A stretch of 64,000 nt of DNA from Bacillota bacterium (GTDB lineage Bacteria; Bacillota; Bacilli; Desulfuribacillales; Desulfuribacillaceae), in the NCBI GenBank assembly GCA_023388635.1, contig JAEWFW010000012.1, positions 1 to 64,000 of the forward strand, written 5' to 3'. Positions within the stretch are counted from its first letter, which is position 1; each line of letters starts with the position of its first letter. Positions 23,858-31,700 of this stretch are shown piece by piece. A program made the translations under genes and the position numbers. A model generated the notes under the pieces. The model searched no databases. It saw nothing but the letters and a program-made list of their open reading frames with translations, and was not told the DNA's origin.

Positions 23858-23890
23858 GAACTGCCCTGTGTCCAACGACACGGGCAGTTC
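23858..23890. terminator. Bidirectional terminator between DUF445 and CotF-like genes
   Basis: GC-rich inverted repeat GAACTGCCCTGTGTC / GACACGGGCAGTTC between convergent genes. The reverse strand continues TTTTGC, so it best serves the CotF-like operon. Confidence 0.65.
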
Positions 23891-23928
23891 CTGATGCCTG
23901 TCTCCTGACAGACTGACTACTAATGGAT

Positions 23929-24267
23929 TCATTTCCCTGTGGGAAATTGACTTTGCATATCGCTTTGGAATTGTTGATAGGCTTGATTCACTTGCTGCTG
24001 ATCAGCGTTTTGAGTCTTGTACCAGCCCTTTTGTGACATAAGCTGATACAGATTTCTCTGACAATCTAACGTCTCTTGCATAATATTGCTGCAACATTGA
24101 TACAATGACGGTGTGCTCGCTTCAATCGTCGCTGTATGATACAGGTTCGCGGCGTGTTTTTCAAGGTTGAGCATTTCAGTCATTGTATCTCTTTCGTTAA
24201 ACTGCGGTGTCATAGGTACCTGTTCTTTCTGTTGTTGAGATTGTCCTTGCCCCTGTTGAAAATCCAT
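23929..24267 (-). CDS. CotF-like spore coat protein
   Basis: A 112-residue protein with a Gln-rich N-terminus followed by the CotF/ferritin-like helical pair: MTEMLNLEKHAANLYHTATI and TPSLYQCCSNIMQETLDCQR. CotF-family proteins are assembled into the spore coat during late sporulation. Expression by a mother-cell sigma factor is expected but no promoter is clear. It follows another small coat-like gene by 37 bases on the same strand, forming a two-gene unit. Confidence 0.8.
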   Translation of the reverse strand: MDFQQGQGQSQQQKEQVPMTPQFNERDTMTEMLNLEKHAANLYHTATIEASTPSLYQCCSNIMQETLDCQRNLYQLMSQKGWYKTQNADQQQVNQAYQQFQSDMQSQFPTGK

Positions 24268-24304
24268 ACGAAATACCTCCTAAAAAATTACTTACGAATG
24301 TTAC

Positions 24305-24535
24305 CTATTGAATTTGTGCAGACCCTGTACCTTGCAAGTGACTGAGCAGCGTTCTATAATGTCGCTGGTGCATGTCGCAAGCTTGCTCAAATGCTTGTCG
24401 GATATCTTGATCGGTCACATTCTGTCCGGCATCGTGATATCGTTTGATCATCAGCAGCTCGGCTCCCAATTCGTCTTTAATGTACAACAAATCTTTGTCA
24501 GAAAGTTGTGCCTGATTTTGGCTCATGTTTGGCAT
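24305..24535 (-). CDS. Small ferritin-like coat-associated protein
   Basis: A 76-residue helical protein (LSDKDLLYIKDELGAELLMI, then QACDMHQRHYRTLLSHLQG) resembling the helical hairpin of CotF-type or other ferritin-like coat proteins. It starts after AGAGGTGATTTA and is the first gene of the unit with the CotF-like gene. Role in the coat is inferred from similarity and context. Confidence 0.68.
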   Translation of the reverse strand: MPNMSQNQAQLSDKDLLYIKDELGAELLMIKRYHDAGQNVTDQDIRQAFEQACDMHQRHYRTLLSHLQGTGSAQIQ

Positions 24536-24650
24536 ATTAAATCACCTCTCAACGAATTTTCAAAGCGTCATATATGCTTTGTCCCTTTTATCTTTTGTAT
24601 AATTCAAGGAAAATATCCGTCCCCATTTTTTCATAACATGTACTTTATTT

Positions 24651-25115
24651 TCATAACGTGTACTTTATTTTGCTAAAAATATTTTTCAACAAGGCATATA
24701 CGTATACGGTGACGAGAAACCCAATGAAATTTAATATAAAACTGTGGATGAAGCTCCATTGCAGATGTTCGAAAACCCCGATCAGCGACGTCAAAAATTC
24801 AAAAAATAAAAATATCGCGTTTGCCAAAATAAAGAACAAAAAACCCCTGCCCATATTGCCCCACGGATAAAAATGGATGACAAATATGCTCCCTGCATAC
24901 AACGCCAGAATATAAAACACCGGTACCCCGTAAAGTGATATCCCACCATAATGGTATGTATATAGACCGCCATTTCCCAATACGCTGTCAATCACTAGGG
25001 CAACTGCCATACCAACAATCCCGGCAAGCCACAAGCGTTTGAAATTATCCCATTTAACAAGTATAATCGCGATTGCCCAAACCACGACTGCAAACAATAT
25101 CCAGACAACAAACAT
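24651..25115 (-). CDS. CBO0543-type membrane protein (copy 2)
   Basis: A 154-residue protein with about five membrane helices: FVVWILFAVVVWAIAIILVK, the RLWLAGIVGMAVALVIDS helix, GGLYTYHYGGISLYGVPVFY (a conserved polar turn), and two C-terminal helices with FEFLTSLIGVFEHLQW between. Layout and the FE...IG..E...W motif match its neighbour, the CBO0543-like family common in spore formers; function unknown. Its ATG directly follows the stop of the 30-codon membrane peptide gene. Confidence 0.7.
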   Translation of the reverse strand: MFVVWILFAVVVWAIAIILVKWDNFKRLWLAGIVGMAVALVIDSVLGNGGLYTYHYGGISLYGVPVFYILALYAGSIFVIHFYPWGNMGRGFLFFILANAIFLFFEFLTSLIGVFEHLQWSFIHSFILNFIGFLVTVYVYALLKNIFSKIKYTL

Positions 25116-25208
25116 TTACAGCAACCCCTTTTTCTCGAGAAATTTGCACCAAGCAATGATTCCTGAGGCAATTGCCAAAATCCCCATAATATATACAATA
25201 TCGATCAT
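25116..25208 (-). CDS. 30-residue single-helix membrane peptide
   Basis: A tiny gene between the two CBO0543-like genes. Its ATG overlaps the stop of the upstream gene (ATGA) and its TAA abuts the ATG of the downstream gene. GAGGGGAG lies about 10 bases before the start. The peptide is one hydrophobic helix (IVYIMGILAIASGIIAW) with a short basic tail (CKFLEKKGLL). The tight packing on both sides argues that it is translated. A subunit or regulator of the flanking membrane proteins is a guess. Confidence 0.6.
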   Translation of the reverse strand: MIDIVYIMGILAIASGIIAWCKFLEKKGLL

Positions 25209-25657
25209 GCACCATTCACTCCCCTCTTGGAAGCAAACATCGCTCCCGCCCAGCTCAATGCCATAAATACTGTAACGTCGACAAAGAAACTCCCTAAATG
25301 GTTCCAATGAATGTATTCCAGATTTCCGATCCTCTGAACGAGCAACTCAAACAGAAAGAAAAGGGTACTGAATACGGCGATGTGCGCCGCCTGCCACCAT
25401 CTGTGTTTCGGTAAATGTTGTACAAAGATAATTCCCATGGTCAATACAGGTCCCAAAGTGAAGCAGATGGGTGAGCCGTACACGTTCAAAAGCGCGCCGT
25501 GTATATAATACAGACCTAATACATGGGCATTGATATCCATCATCAGTTGCAATGTTATAGCAATCAAAGCCCCTATACAGATTTCAACCTTCTGACCGCG
25601 GCGTACAAGGATGAAGAAGACGATCCACGAAACGACTAAAGCATATATCCAAGCCAT
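25205..25657 (-). CDS. CBO0543-type membrane protein (copy 1)
   Basis: About 150 residues with five membrane helices: a start helix WIYALVVSWIVFFILVRRG, LIAITLQLMMDINAHVLG, YGSPICFTLGPVLTMGIIF, and the FELLVQRIGNLEYIHWNH motif near the end. The FEL..Q.IG..E...W pattern parallels that of the second copy. ATG 25657 is favoured over 25750 because GGGGGA sits 6 bases upstream. First gene of a three-gene coupled unit, divergent from the flavoprotein gene. Function unknown. Confidence 0.7.
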   Translation of the reverse strand: MAWIYALVVSWIVFFILVRRGQKVEICIGALIAITLQLMMDINAHVLGLYYIHGALLNVYGSPICFTLGPVLTMGIIFVQHLPKHRWWQAAHIAVFSTLFFLFELLVQRIGNLEYIHWNHLGSFFVDVTVFMALSWAGAMFASKRGVNGA

Positions 25658-25751
25658 AAGTATCCCCCATTTCCATAACTTTTCGCTTATAAAATTCCCC
25701 GAATGAGACAAAATTATGTTATACAATTCTCCGCTTGGAGGCGATATCACT

Positions 25752-26837
25752 ATGAAGGTTGCGATAATAGGCTCAGGAATCTCAGGAATGGCATGTGCCC
25801 ACGAACTGGAACAGCACGGTATTTACCCGACAATTTATGAACAACGCCATACTGTAGGTGAAGCGTATCATCATGTAGGCGCGCTCATGCAATTGATTTA
25901 TCGTCCTGTCAAAGAGCCATTGCGCTATATTCAGGATCAATACAATATTTACTTGGCTCCGATAGCTCCGATGACACATATTGAAATGAATTCAGCCAAT
26001 GTAACGCGAACTGTCGAGGGAAATCTCGGATGGTTTTTCCCACGCGGTCCGGACATGGGATCAGTCGAAACGCAATTGCTATCACAAATAAAGAGCCGCA
26101 TTATATTCAATTCGTATATGACTCCCGAAACACTGCCCGAGCCATATGATTATATCGTCGTCGCTACCGGCAATAATGGATCGATTCCATCAAGTATGGG
26201 AATGACTCAGACGGTTCTGCAAACATGGGTGCGCGGTCAAGTTGTCTTAGGGGAATTCGATCCTAACCGACTGATTATGTGGACGAATACAAACTACCTG
26301 AAAAATGGCTATGCGTATTTAACACCTTTCAGCAAGGAGCGGGCATCCTTAATCATGATTGTCCCAAATATAAACCGCGATCAACTTGATTATTACTGGA
26401 ATCTGTTTGTCGATTTGGAGAAACTCAATTATACGGTGGTCAAGCAATTTGAGGAAGATCATACGAATAACTATGTCTATCCTAAGCAAGTCGGCAATAT
26501 TATGTTTGTCGGAACAGCCGGTGGATTCATGGACCCGTTCCTCGGATTCGGTATTTTCTCTGCAGTCGCCAGCGGAAATTTGGCGGCAAAGGCAATTGTA
26601 ACCGGTCAATCCTTTACCAAACTTTCACAGACTATGGCATCGACAATGAAAAAATCGATTGCAATCAGAAAAAATGTCGATATTATGAATAATAAGAAAT
26701 ATGACATGCTTGTCTCGTTTCTTGGCAATCCACTCATATCCCGACTCGTATATAAAACAAATATCAATTTTTTGAAATATACGGGTGAGACACTGACACT
26801 GCTCAACAAGATCTTCCCGAAAAAACCAAAAGCGTAA
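25752..26837 (+). CDS. FAD-dependent oxidoreductase (geranylgeranyl reductase-like)
   Basis: A 361-residue flavoprotein with the FAD-binding beta-alpha-beta MKVAIIGSGISGMACAHELE, a second FAD segment YDYIVVATGNNG, and the C-terminal FAD motif GNIMFVGTAGGFMDPFLGFG, as in geranylgeranyl reductase/halogenase-type flavoproteins. The FGIFSAVASGNLAAKAI helix follows as in that group. Substrate is not evident; lipid or quinone-side reduction is possible. ATG 25752 follows TTGGAGGCG and replaces the frame start at 25716. Single gene ending in a bidirectional terminator. Confidence 0.78.
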   Translation: MKVAIIGSGISGMACAHELEQHGIYPTIYEQRHTVGEAYHHVGALMQLIYRPVKEPLRYIQDQYNIYLAPIAPMTHIEMNSANVTRTVEGNLGWFFPRGPDMGSVETQLLSQIKSRIIFNSYMTPETLPEPYDYIVVATGNNGSIPSSMGMTQTVLQTWVRGQVVLGEFDPNRLIMWTNTNYLKNGYAYLTPFSKERASLIMIVPNINRDQLDYYWNLFVDLEKLNYTVVKQFEEDHTNNYVYPKQVGNIMFVGTAGGFMDPFLGFGIFSAVASGNLAAKAIVTGQSFTKLSQTMASTMKKSIAIRKNVDIMNNKKYDMLVSFLGNPLISRLVYKTNINFLKYTGETLTLLNKIFPKKPKA

Positions 26838-26865
26838 CCGAGGAATGCAACGGTTACGTTTTTGG
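26826..26865. terminator. Bidirectional terminator
   Basis: Inverted repeat CCAAAAGCGTAACCG / CGGTTACGTTTTTGG (one mismatch) overlapping the flavoprotein stop. T-runs on both strands let it serve the flavoprotein and the converging germination permease gene. Confidence 0.75.
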
Positions 26866-27984
26866 TTTTATTTTGCGTATATACGCTATACCCAGTATAA
26901 ACACTGGGGCAACCAATCCAAAGAGTGTCGCCTGAACTGGATATAAAATTTTGAATATTTGAATCAGCTCGATGACATGTTGATTGATTAACGCCGATCC
27001 AATCAGCATGGCAACCCCGATCACAAGGATTAGAATGTTGGATGCCTTTTCCATACAAAAAAACTGTCTTATACCTAACGTCACTAAATAATAAATGACG
27101 ATTAAGCGAATGGCAACGCCTCCGACCCATATGGCAAAAATAAAAGTATCCAATCTTTGAATAAAATCGAACAGATCGATGTAGCGCACGAGATTTAAAG
27201 CCGGAAATTGTAGATGCGCCGTACGGTTGGCGCCAAAAACAGCAATCGTCAGAACCCCTGTCATCATCATCATTCCAAGGATGACTGTTGCCGCTACGGC
27301 ATAATTTCTGATTTGTTTTGTACTGGCATTGACAAAAGGTGAAATCATGTAGACGATCACCGATACCTGGGCAATCCAGCCATACAGGAGCAACGCCCCC
27401 AGAATGGACGGCATAATCCCGTTATAGAAGACAGGCAGAAAATAGGTGAAATTCAGCTCGCCTGCATTCAACACAATTACGCTGCCTAATGTTACGAGAC
27501 CCAAGGGTAACAATATCTCGTTGACGCGGCAGAACACTTCCAAGCCATGATATACACCATACGCCGCCACAAGCGCCATCATGATCGATATGGCTAACGT
27601 GGGCGTTCTCAGCAAAAACGCATTGAGCATGATCTCATTCAGCTCGCAGATCGTCAATACCGCCAAATTGAACACTCCGATAATGAACAGCAGCGAAAAT
27701 ATTCTTCCTAAAATCGTACCGAGTACAGCATCGTTCGTATCGATCAAATTTCTTCTGCCCATTCGCTCCCTGATACTACATGCCAGAAGGACTGTAATAA
27801 CGGCGACAATTGTAGCAAGAATTACAGAAACCCATGCATCTTCCCGGGCAATATCGGCGATAAAATTAGGGAGCAGAATATCTGCCGTGGAAATGACGAA
27901 TGTAATACATAAAAAGAAAAATTGGTATATGCCAATTCTCCCTTTCTCGATTGCCGTCCCTTCTGAAGGTCGAGGTATTTTCAT
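26854..27984 (-). CDS. Spore germination permease (GerAB/YndE-type)
   Basis: A 376-residue protein with about ten membrane helices and the APC-superfamily fold of GerAB proteins (GRIGIYQFFFLCITFVISTA start, ICELNEIMLNAFLLRTPT, SPFVNASTKQIRNY). GerAB is the membrane subunit of nutrient germinant receptors and binds the germinant. The usual GerAA and GerAC partners are not adjacent, so this is an orphan B subunit, perhaps working with receptors elsewhere. The start follows GGATGGAAGTG. Two tiny helical genes lie upstream on the same strand. Confidence 0.83.
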   Translation of the reverse strand: MKIPRPSEGTAIEKGRIGIYQFFFLCITFVISTADILLPNFIADIAREDAWVSVILATIVAVITVLLACSIRERMGRRNLIDTNDAVLGTILGRIFSLLFIIGVFNLAVLTICELNEIMLNAFLLRTPTLAISIMMALVAAYGVYHGLEVFCRVNEILLPLGLVTLGSVIVLNAGELNFTYFLPVFYNGIMPSILGALLLYGWIAQVSVIVYMISPFVNASTKQIRNYAVAATVILGMMMMTGVLTIAVFGANRTAHLQFPALNLVRYIDLFDFIQRLDTFIFAIWVGGVAIRLIVIYYLVTLGIRQFFCMEKASNILILVIGVAMLIGSALINQHVIELIQIFKILYPVQATLFGLVAPVFILGIAYIRKIKPKT

Positions 27985-27999
27985 ATGTACACTTCCATC

Positions 28000-28215
28000 C
28001 TAGTTACGTGGTGCAATGGATATGGGTTGTCTGGGCGTTTTATACACATCGATCATTTGCTGCAGAATGATGATATGCTGCATCTCTTCATCACGCATCT
28101 GCGCCAGCGTCTGCCTTGCTTCCGGATTGTTCAAAATCAACATACTGTCATTGAAAAAACGCTGCCGATACATTTTATCTTCAAGTAAATCCTTTAACCA
28201 TGTCACTTTATTCAT
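28000..28215 (-). CDS. 71-residue helical protein with ferritin-like EExxH motif
   Basis: A short all-helical protein: YRQRFFNDSMLILNNPEARQ then LAQMRDEEMQHIIILQQMID. The EEMQH motif with an adjacent helix resembles half of a ferritin-like four-helix bundle, as found in small spore coat-related proteins. Strong GGGGGGA binding site. It lies 15 bases upstream of the germination permease and 27 bases after the next small gene, suggesting one transcript. Function not known. Confidence 0.6.
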   Translation of the reverse strand: MNKVTWLKDLLEDKMYRQRFFNDSMLILNNPEARQTLAQMRDEEMQHIIILQQMIDVYKTPRQPISIAPRN

Positions 28216-28242
28216 ACAATCCCCCCACGATTTCTACTATGA

Positions 28243-28452
28243 TTACACCAAATGCAGCTTATCTACTAAATCACGGATCATTTTCACCTGCTTTTCATCT
28301 TGGACAATAAACTCTTGCAGAATGCTGGATATCTTTTTATCATCAATTTCTTGCATGACTTTCGCTGTTTTTTTGATCTCCTGTTCTTTCATCTCGAGAA
28401 TTTGATCAAATGTCACCCTAGCCAAATCGATCTGCGAGACTCCGCGTGTCAT
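28243..28452 (-). CDS. 69-residue helical protein, unknown
   Basis: A charged two-helix protein (DLARVTFDQILEMKEQEIKK, then SSILQEFIVQDEKQVKMIRD) with no recognised family. The EMKEQEIKK and QDEKQV segments have ferritin-like spacing but no EExxH. ATG 28452 follows AAAGGAGG. First of three same-strand genes ending in the germination permease; CATACTAT about 40 bases upstream resembles a sigma-E -10 box but no -35 is clear. Confidence 0.55.
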   Translation of the reverse strand: MTRGVSQIDLARVTFDQILEMKEQEIKKTAKVMQEIDDKKISSILQEFIVQDEKQVKMIRDLVDKLHLV

Positions 28453-28588
28453 CAAAATCCTCCTTTGCCGTGTATCAGATGCGCGATAGTATGTACATCT
28501 TTACTATTCGCTGGAAAATGGCGTTTTATACGGATTACATAATAATTGCATACAGATATTTCCCTTGATATCTGCTATAATATAGGAC

Positions 28589-30448
28589 ATGGATTTACGG
28601 CGACAGGGTGTGAAAAATTTGCGTGCAACATTGATTTCAACTTTAATTATGTGTGTAATTGTCTTTTCTATCCTCCTATTGTTTCATCTCAATGAGAATT
28701 ATGGATTTCATCCCATAGACTATTTGCTAATGCTTATGGACAAGGATCTCGTGCAACCGGCATCAAACAATCTCGCACAAAAATATTCGCAAGATAATTT
28801 AACTGACGCGGGAAATCAGCGTCCCCATTACATTATTGAAAGTGTGCTCAACGAGAAAACGGCGACGATTGACGGCTATATGACGGTGCTCACCGCGTTG
28901 CCGCATAGTGAAACTTTAGTGTTCAATCATTACCCATCCTATATAACCAATAATCTGACAGTCCATTCCGTATCGATCAATGACATCGCGATTCCGTATA
29001 CTGTAGAAAACGATCAATTGCTGATTCCGATTGACGAATTCCTACAGACAAATGCAGAAAAATCCGCGGTCAACGTCGGAATTGCTTTCAGCACCAAGGT
29101 GCCTAGGTCTGGGACACGCTTCGGTGTCAAAGACGACATCTGGCTTTTGACAACATGGTACCCGATCCTCAACGTCGTCGATGGAAACGGCGAATGGAAT
29201 CCACGCCCAAAACCTATGGGTTTTGGCGATCCATTTTATTTTGAGCACGCCGACTATGATGTGTATTTTACCGCACCAGAGGCGATACATTGGGTGACCA
29301 GTGGCTCTAATGCGGGGCAGCTTTCGCTGGAAAACAATCTGGTACAGCATCATTGGCAAGAGTCAATGATCCGCAACTTTGCTTTGGTAGGAAGCGACCG
29401 CTATACCGTATATGAATTCCCTACTGATGATAATGTGACTTTGCAAATCGCCTTGACAAGTGATAAACACCTCGACGAGGTGCAGAAGATTCTGGAATAC
29501 AGCTACCCGCTCTTTAAAGATGTGTTCGGTGCGCTTCCGTATCAGACCTTGTCAATTGCCGAGACAAGCTGGCACACCAATTTTGCCCTGGAATATCCGA
29601 ATCTCGCGATCTATTCGATGGATTTATACGAACAAGGGCTTCTGGAAAGATGGCTTCCCCACGAGTTTGCCCATAGCTGGTGGTATAACGCGGTGGGCAA
29701 CCATGAAGTGACAGAGGGATGGATTGACGAGGGACTTGTCGAGCATGCTGTCGTCCTTTATCTAGAAAATCGATACGGAAAAGAACGTGCACAGGTACAG
29801 CGCGACTATTTCCGCAACCGGAATTTGTCGCTAATATCGCAATACCCCGCCATGACCATGAATATGACGTTGGAGAATTTCCCAAATCGTACGGTATTTT
29901 TCGATCTATGGTATTCCCGATCAGCCGATATGTTTCTCACATTGCGCGAGCAATTGGGGGATATTAAATACACTTTTTTCCTGAGGCATCTGTTTGAAAG
30001 TAACGAAGGAGAAATGATTGATATCCATACATTAAATCGAAGTTTGAAGGAAACTGTCAAAGGGGATCATACATACTTTGATGATTGGGTTCACCGGTCG
30101 CTCTCAGAAACACCGTTTCGCCTTACAGTCACGCCGATGCCGGTCAAACTCAACGGTCATCACCTTGCTCCGGAAAATGTCCGTTACGTCGATTGGGAGC
30201 TGTACATTCAAGCACAGACGTTGCAAACAATCCTTTTCTCTAAATTAGATAATCCTTTGCACATCGATCCCGATAACGGTCAAATATATTTTAATGGCGA
30301 GCCGGTGTTTTGTCCTCCGGCGTACCAAGATGATGATGGAACATGGTACATTCCCATTGAAATGATCAAATACATCAGTGAGTGTCAATTTTCTCCCGAT
30401 GTCGAACGCAATCTGTTAACTGTGAATGTCTATTATTTCAATAGCTAA
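28589..30448 (+). CDS. Membrane-anchored M1-type zinc metallopeptidase with C-terminal stalk domain
   Basis: About 619 residues: one N-terminal membrane helix, a beta-rich M1 N-domain, and a catalytic domain with HEFAHSWWYN and the third zinc ligand 19 residues on in TEGWIDEGLVEHA (HExxH-18-E, gluzincin). A C-terminal ~70-residue domain with YFNGEPVFC and DGTWYIPIEMIKYIS resembles the copper-amine-oxidase N-terminal-like (stalk) domain found in paenibacilli. The protein should cleave peptides outside the membrane. The first ATG lies only 8 bases after a TATAAT, so translation may start at a GTG at 28610. The inverted repeat CAGATAT/ATATCTG (28553-28574) may be an operator. Confidence 0.82.
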   Translation: MDLRRQGVKNLRATLISTLIMCVIVFSILLLFHLNENYGFHPIDYLLMLMDKDLVQPASNNLAQKYSQDNLTDAGNQRPHYIIESVLNEKTATIDGYMTVLTALPHSETLVFNHYPSYITNNLTVHSVSINDIAIPYTVENDQLLIPIDEFLQTNAEKSAVNVGIAFSTKVPRSGTRFGVKDDIWLLTTWYPILNVVDGNGEWNPRPKPMGFGDPFYFEHADYDVYFTAPEAIHWVTSGSNAGQLSLENNLVQHHWQESMIRNFALVGSDRYTVYEFPTDDNVTLQIALTSDKHLDEVQKILEYSYPLFKDVFGALPYQTLSIAETSWHTNFALEYPNLAIYSMDLYEQGLLERWLPHEFAHSWWYNAVGNHEVTEGWIDEGLVEHAVVLYLENRYGKERAQVQRDYFRNRNLSLISQYPAMTMNMTLENFPNRTVFFDLWYSRSADMFLTLREQLGDIKYTFFLRHLFESNEGEMIDIHTLNRSLKETVKGDHTYFDDWVHRSLSETPFRLTVTPMPVKLNGHHLAPENVRYVDWELYIQAQTLQTILFSKLDNPLHIDPDNGQIYFNGEPVFCPPAYQDDDGTWYIPIEMIKYISECQFSPDVERNLLTVNVYYFNS

Positions 30449-30472
30449 CGCAATCAACACATGCAACAACCA

Positions 30473-30520
30473 AAACAGGATTGATCCCCATGCCAAATTC
30501 GCATAGAATCAATCCTGTTT
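30473..30520. terminator. Terminator between peptidase and ANL-fragment genes
   Basis: Perfect 13-base arms AAACAGGATTGAT / ATCAATCCTGTTT with a 22-base loop, followed by CCTTTTC on the plus strand. It lies between two convergent genes. Confidence 0.7.
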
Positions 30521-30546
30521 CCTTTTCACACTGTGCAGTTTTTTCG

Positions 30547-30882
30547 TCATATTTGCCTGCTGCTTTCCAAAGCCCAGCTTTTTAACTGCTGCCGTGAAAG
30601 TTTACCACTTCTCGTCTTAGGCATTTTATCGACAACGAAAAATTTCTCCGGTACACAATCTTTGGCATAACGCTTGGTAATCAATTCCGCTAATTCATCT
30701 GTCAGTTCGTTTGTCAACTGGTACCCTTGCTCGAGACAGAGATATGCATGGCACACTTCACCGTGAAACATATCAGGAATACCCACGACTCCCGCATCTG
30801 CAATGGCGTGATGACCTCTCAAGAGATTCTCCAATTCTAAGTGATGATGCTGGTAATAAAAAAGGCTCCATTCCTCAACCAT
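30547..30882 (-). CDS. Stand-alone AMP-binding (ANL) C-terminal domain
   Basis: About 111 residues matching only the C-terminal lid domain of acyl-CoA/acetyl-CoA synthetases: an ELENLLRGHHAIADAGVVGI strand-helix, PEKFFVVDKMPKTRSGKLSR with the catalytic Lys of the adenylation half-reaction. The large ATP/substrate-binding N-domain is absent, and the DNA upstream (30883-31090) shows no remnant of it. A good binding site GAGGAG precedes ATG 30882, so the gene appears intact as a single domain. It could complement an N-domain protein in trans or be a relic. Confidence 0.7.
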   Translation of the reverse strand: MVEEWSLFYYQHHHLELENLLRGHHAIADAGVVGIPDMFHGEVCHAYLCLEQGYQLTNELTDELAELITKRYAKDCVPEKFFVVDKMPKTRSGKLSRQQLKSWALESSRQI

Positions 30883-31009
30883 TGTAAGCACTCCTCATTT
30901 GTATTATTACATTTGTTCCCTGCCCAATCTGTTATATAACTATTATATTCACTTAAATAGAAAAATGCAACCTTTGATTCGGAAAACGTCTGCGAAAAAT
31001 ACAAATAAA

Positions 31010-31053
31010 ATGATCTCCAAAAGGCGTTGAATACCTAACCTTTTGGAGATCAT
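31010..31053 (-). terminator. Intrinsic terminator of the repetitive Cys-rich gene
   Basis: Perfect 15-base arms ATGATCTCCAAAAGG / CCTTTTGGAGATCAT with a 14-base loop, followed on the reverse strand by TTTATTTG, 38 bases after the stop. Confidence 0.85.
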
Positions 31054-31090
31054 CTCATTTACAGCTTTTATCAATATTGGATTAGCCCCA

Positions 31091-31633
31091 TTATCTACCG
31101 CATCTTTTAGGTGCGCAACGGTTGCAGGAATTGCGTCTTCCGCATCCGGAAGAGCTCCATGGATCAGTAACTCCACATTGATTATTCGGAAATCCACCCA
31201 TGCCGGCGTTGCCCATATTACCCATATTACCCATGTTACCCATATTGCCCATGTTGCCAAATGGATTGTATGCGCCACCTACTTGAGAACCACCAGTTGG
31301 CGATACGATAGTCGGCATATAGACAGGGACTTCTACCGGTGTTGGAACGGAATAAGGTACACGTACAGGTACATCAACCGGAGTCGGGATAATTGGCACC
31401 GTAATTGGTGATATAACTGGTCTCGGAGTGCACACCGGAGTTGGAATTGGTCTTGTTACCGGATAAGGTACGCGAATCGGCGCTGTGCTCTGACCTGCTT
31501 GTTGTGTAGGTCGTGTACCACACCCACATTGAGGTCTTGTATTACAACCACACTGTGGTCTTGTATTGCAGCCACACTGTATTCTTGCATTGCTGCTGTT
31601 TTGCTGATTTCTTGAAAACATTGAATTAAACAA
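31091..31633 (-). CDS. Repetitive Cys-, Pro- and Gly-rich protein, likely spore surface
   Basis: About 180 low-complexity residues in three blocks. First is a Cys block with tandem RPQCGCNT-type repeats. Next is a long Pro/Val block (VPYPVTRPIPTPVCTPRP... VPVRVPYSVPTPVEVPVYMP). Last is six GNM/GNA repeats followed by a Cys-rich C-terminus (CGRRNSCNRCAPKRCGR). Such composition is seen in cross-linked coat or exosporium proteins. The likely start is TTG 31633, 8 bases after AAGGAGG; the GTG at 31642 overlaps the binding site. Neighbours are a subtilase and several spore-type small genes. Assignment to the spore is inferred. Confidence 0.65.
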   Translation of the reverse strand: MFNSMFSRNQQNSSNARIQCGCNTRPQCGCNTRPQCGCGTRPTQQAGQSTAPIRVPYPVTRPIPTPVCTPRPVISPITVPIIPTPVDVPVRVPYSVPTPVEVPVYMPTIVSPTGGSQVGGAYNPFGNMGNMGNMGNMGNMGNAGMGGFPNNQCGVTDPWSSSGCGRRNSCNRCAPKRCGR

Positions 31634-31700
31634 AACTCTCACCTCCTTAATTTAATCACCATTTATTTGTGCGGTGCATAGGCTAATATCATCAAATTTA

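Noticed and set aside
31190..31265. Short tandem repeats resembling a CRISPR or minisatellite
   Set aside because: They encode GNM repeats in frame within a coding region; there are no spacers of CRISPR size.
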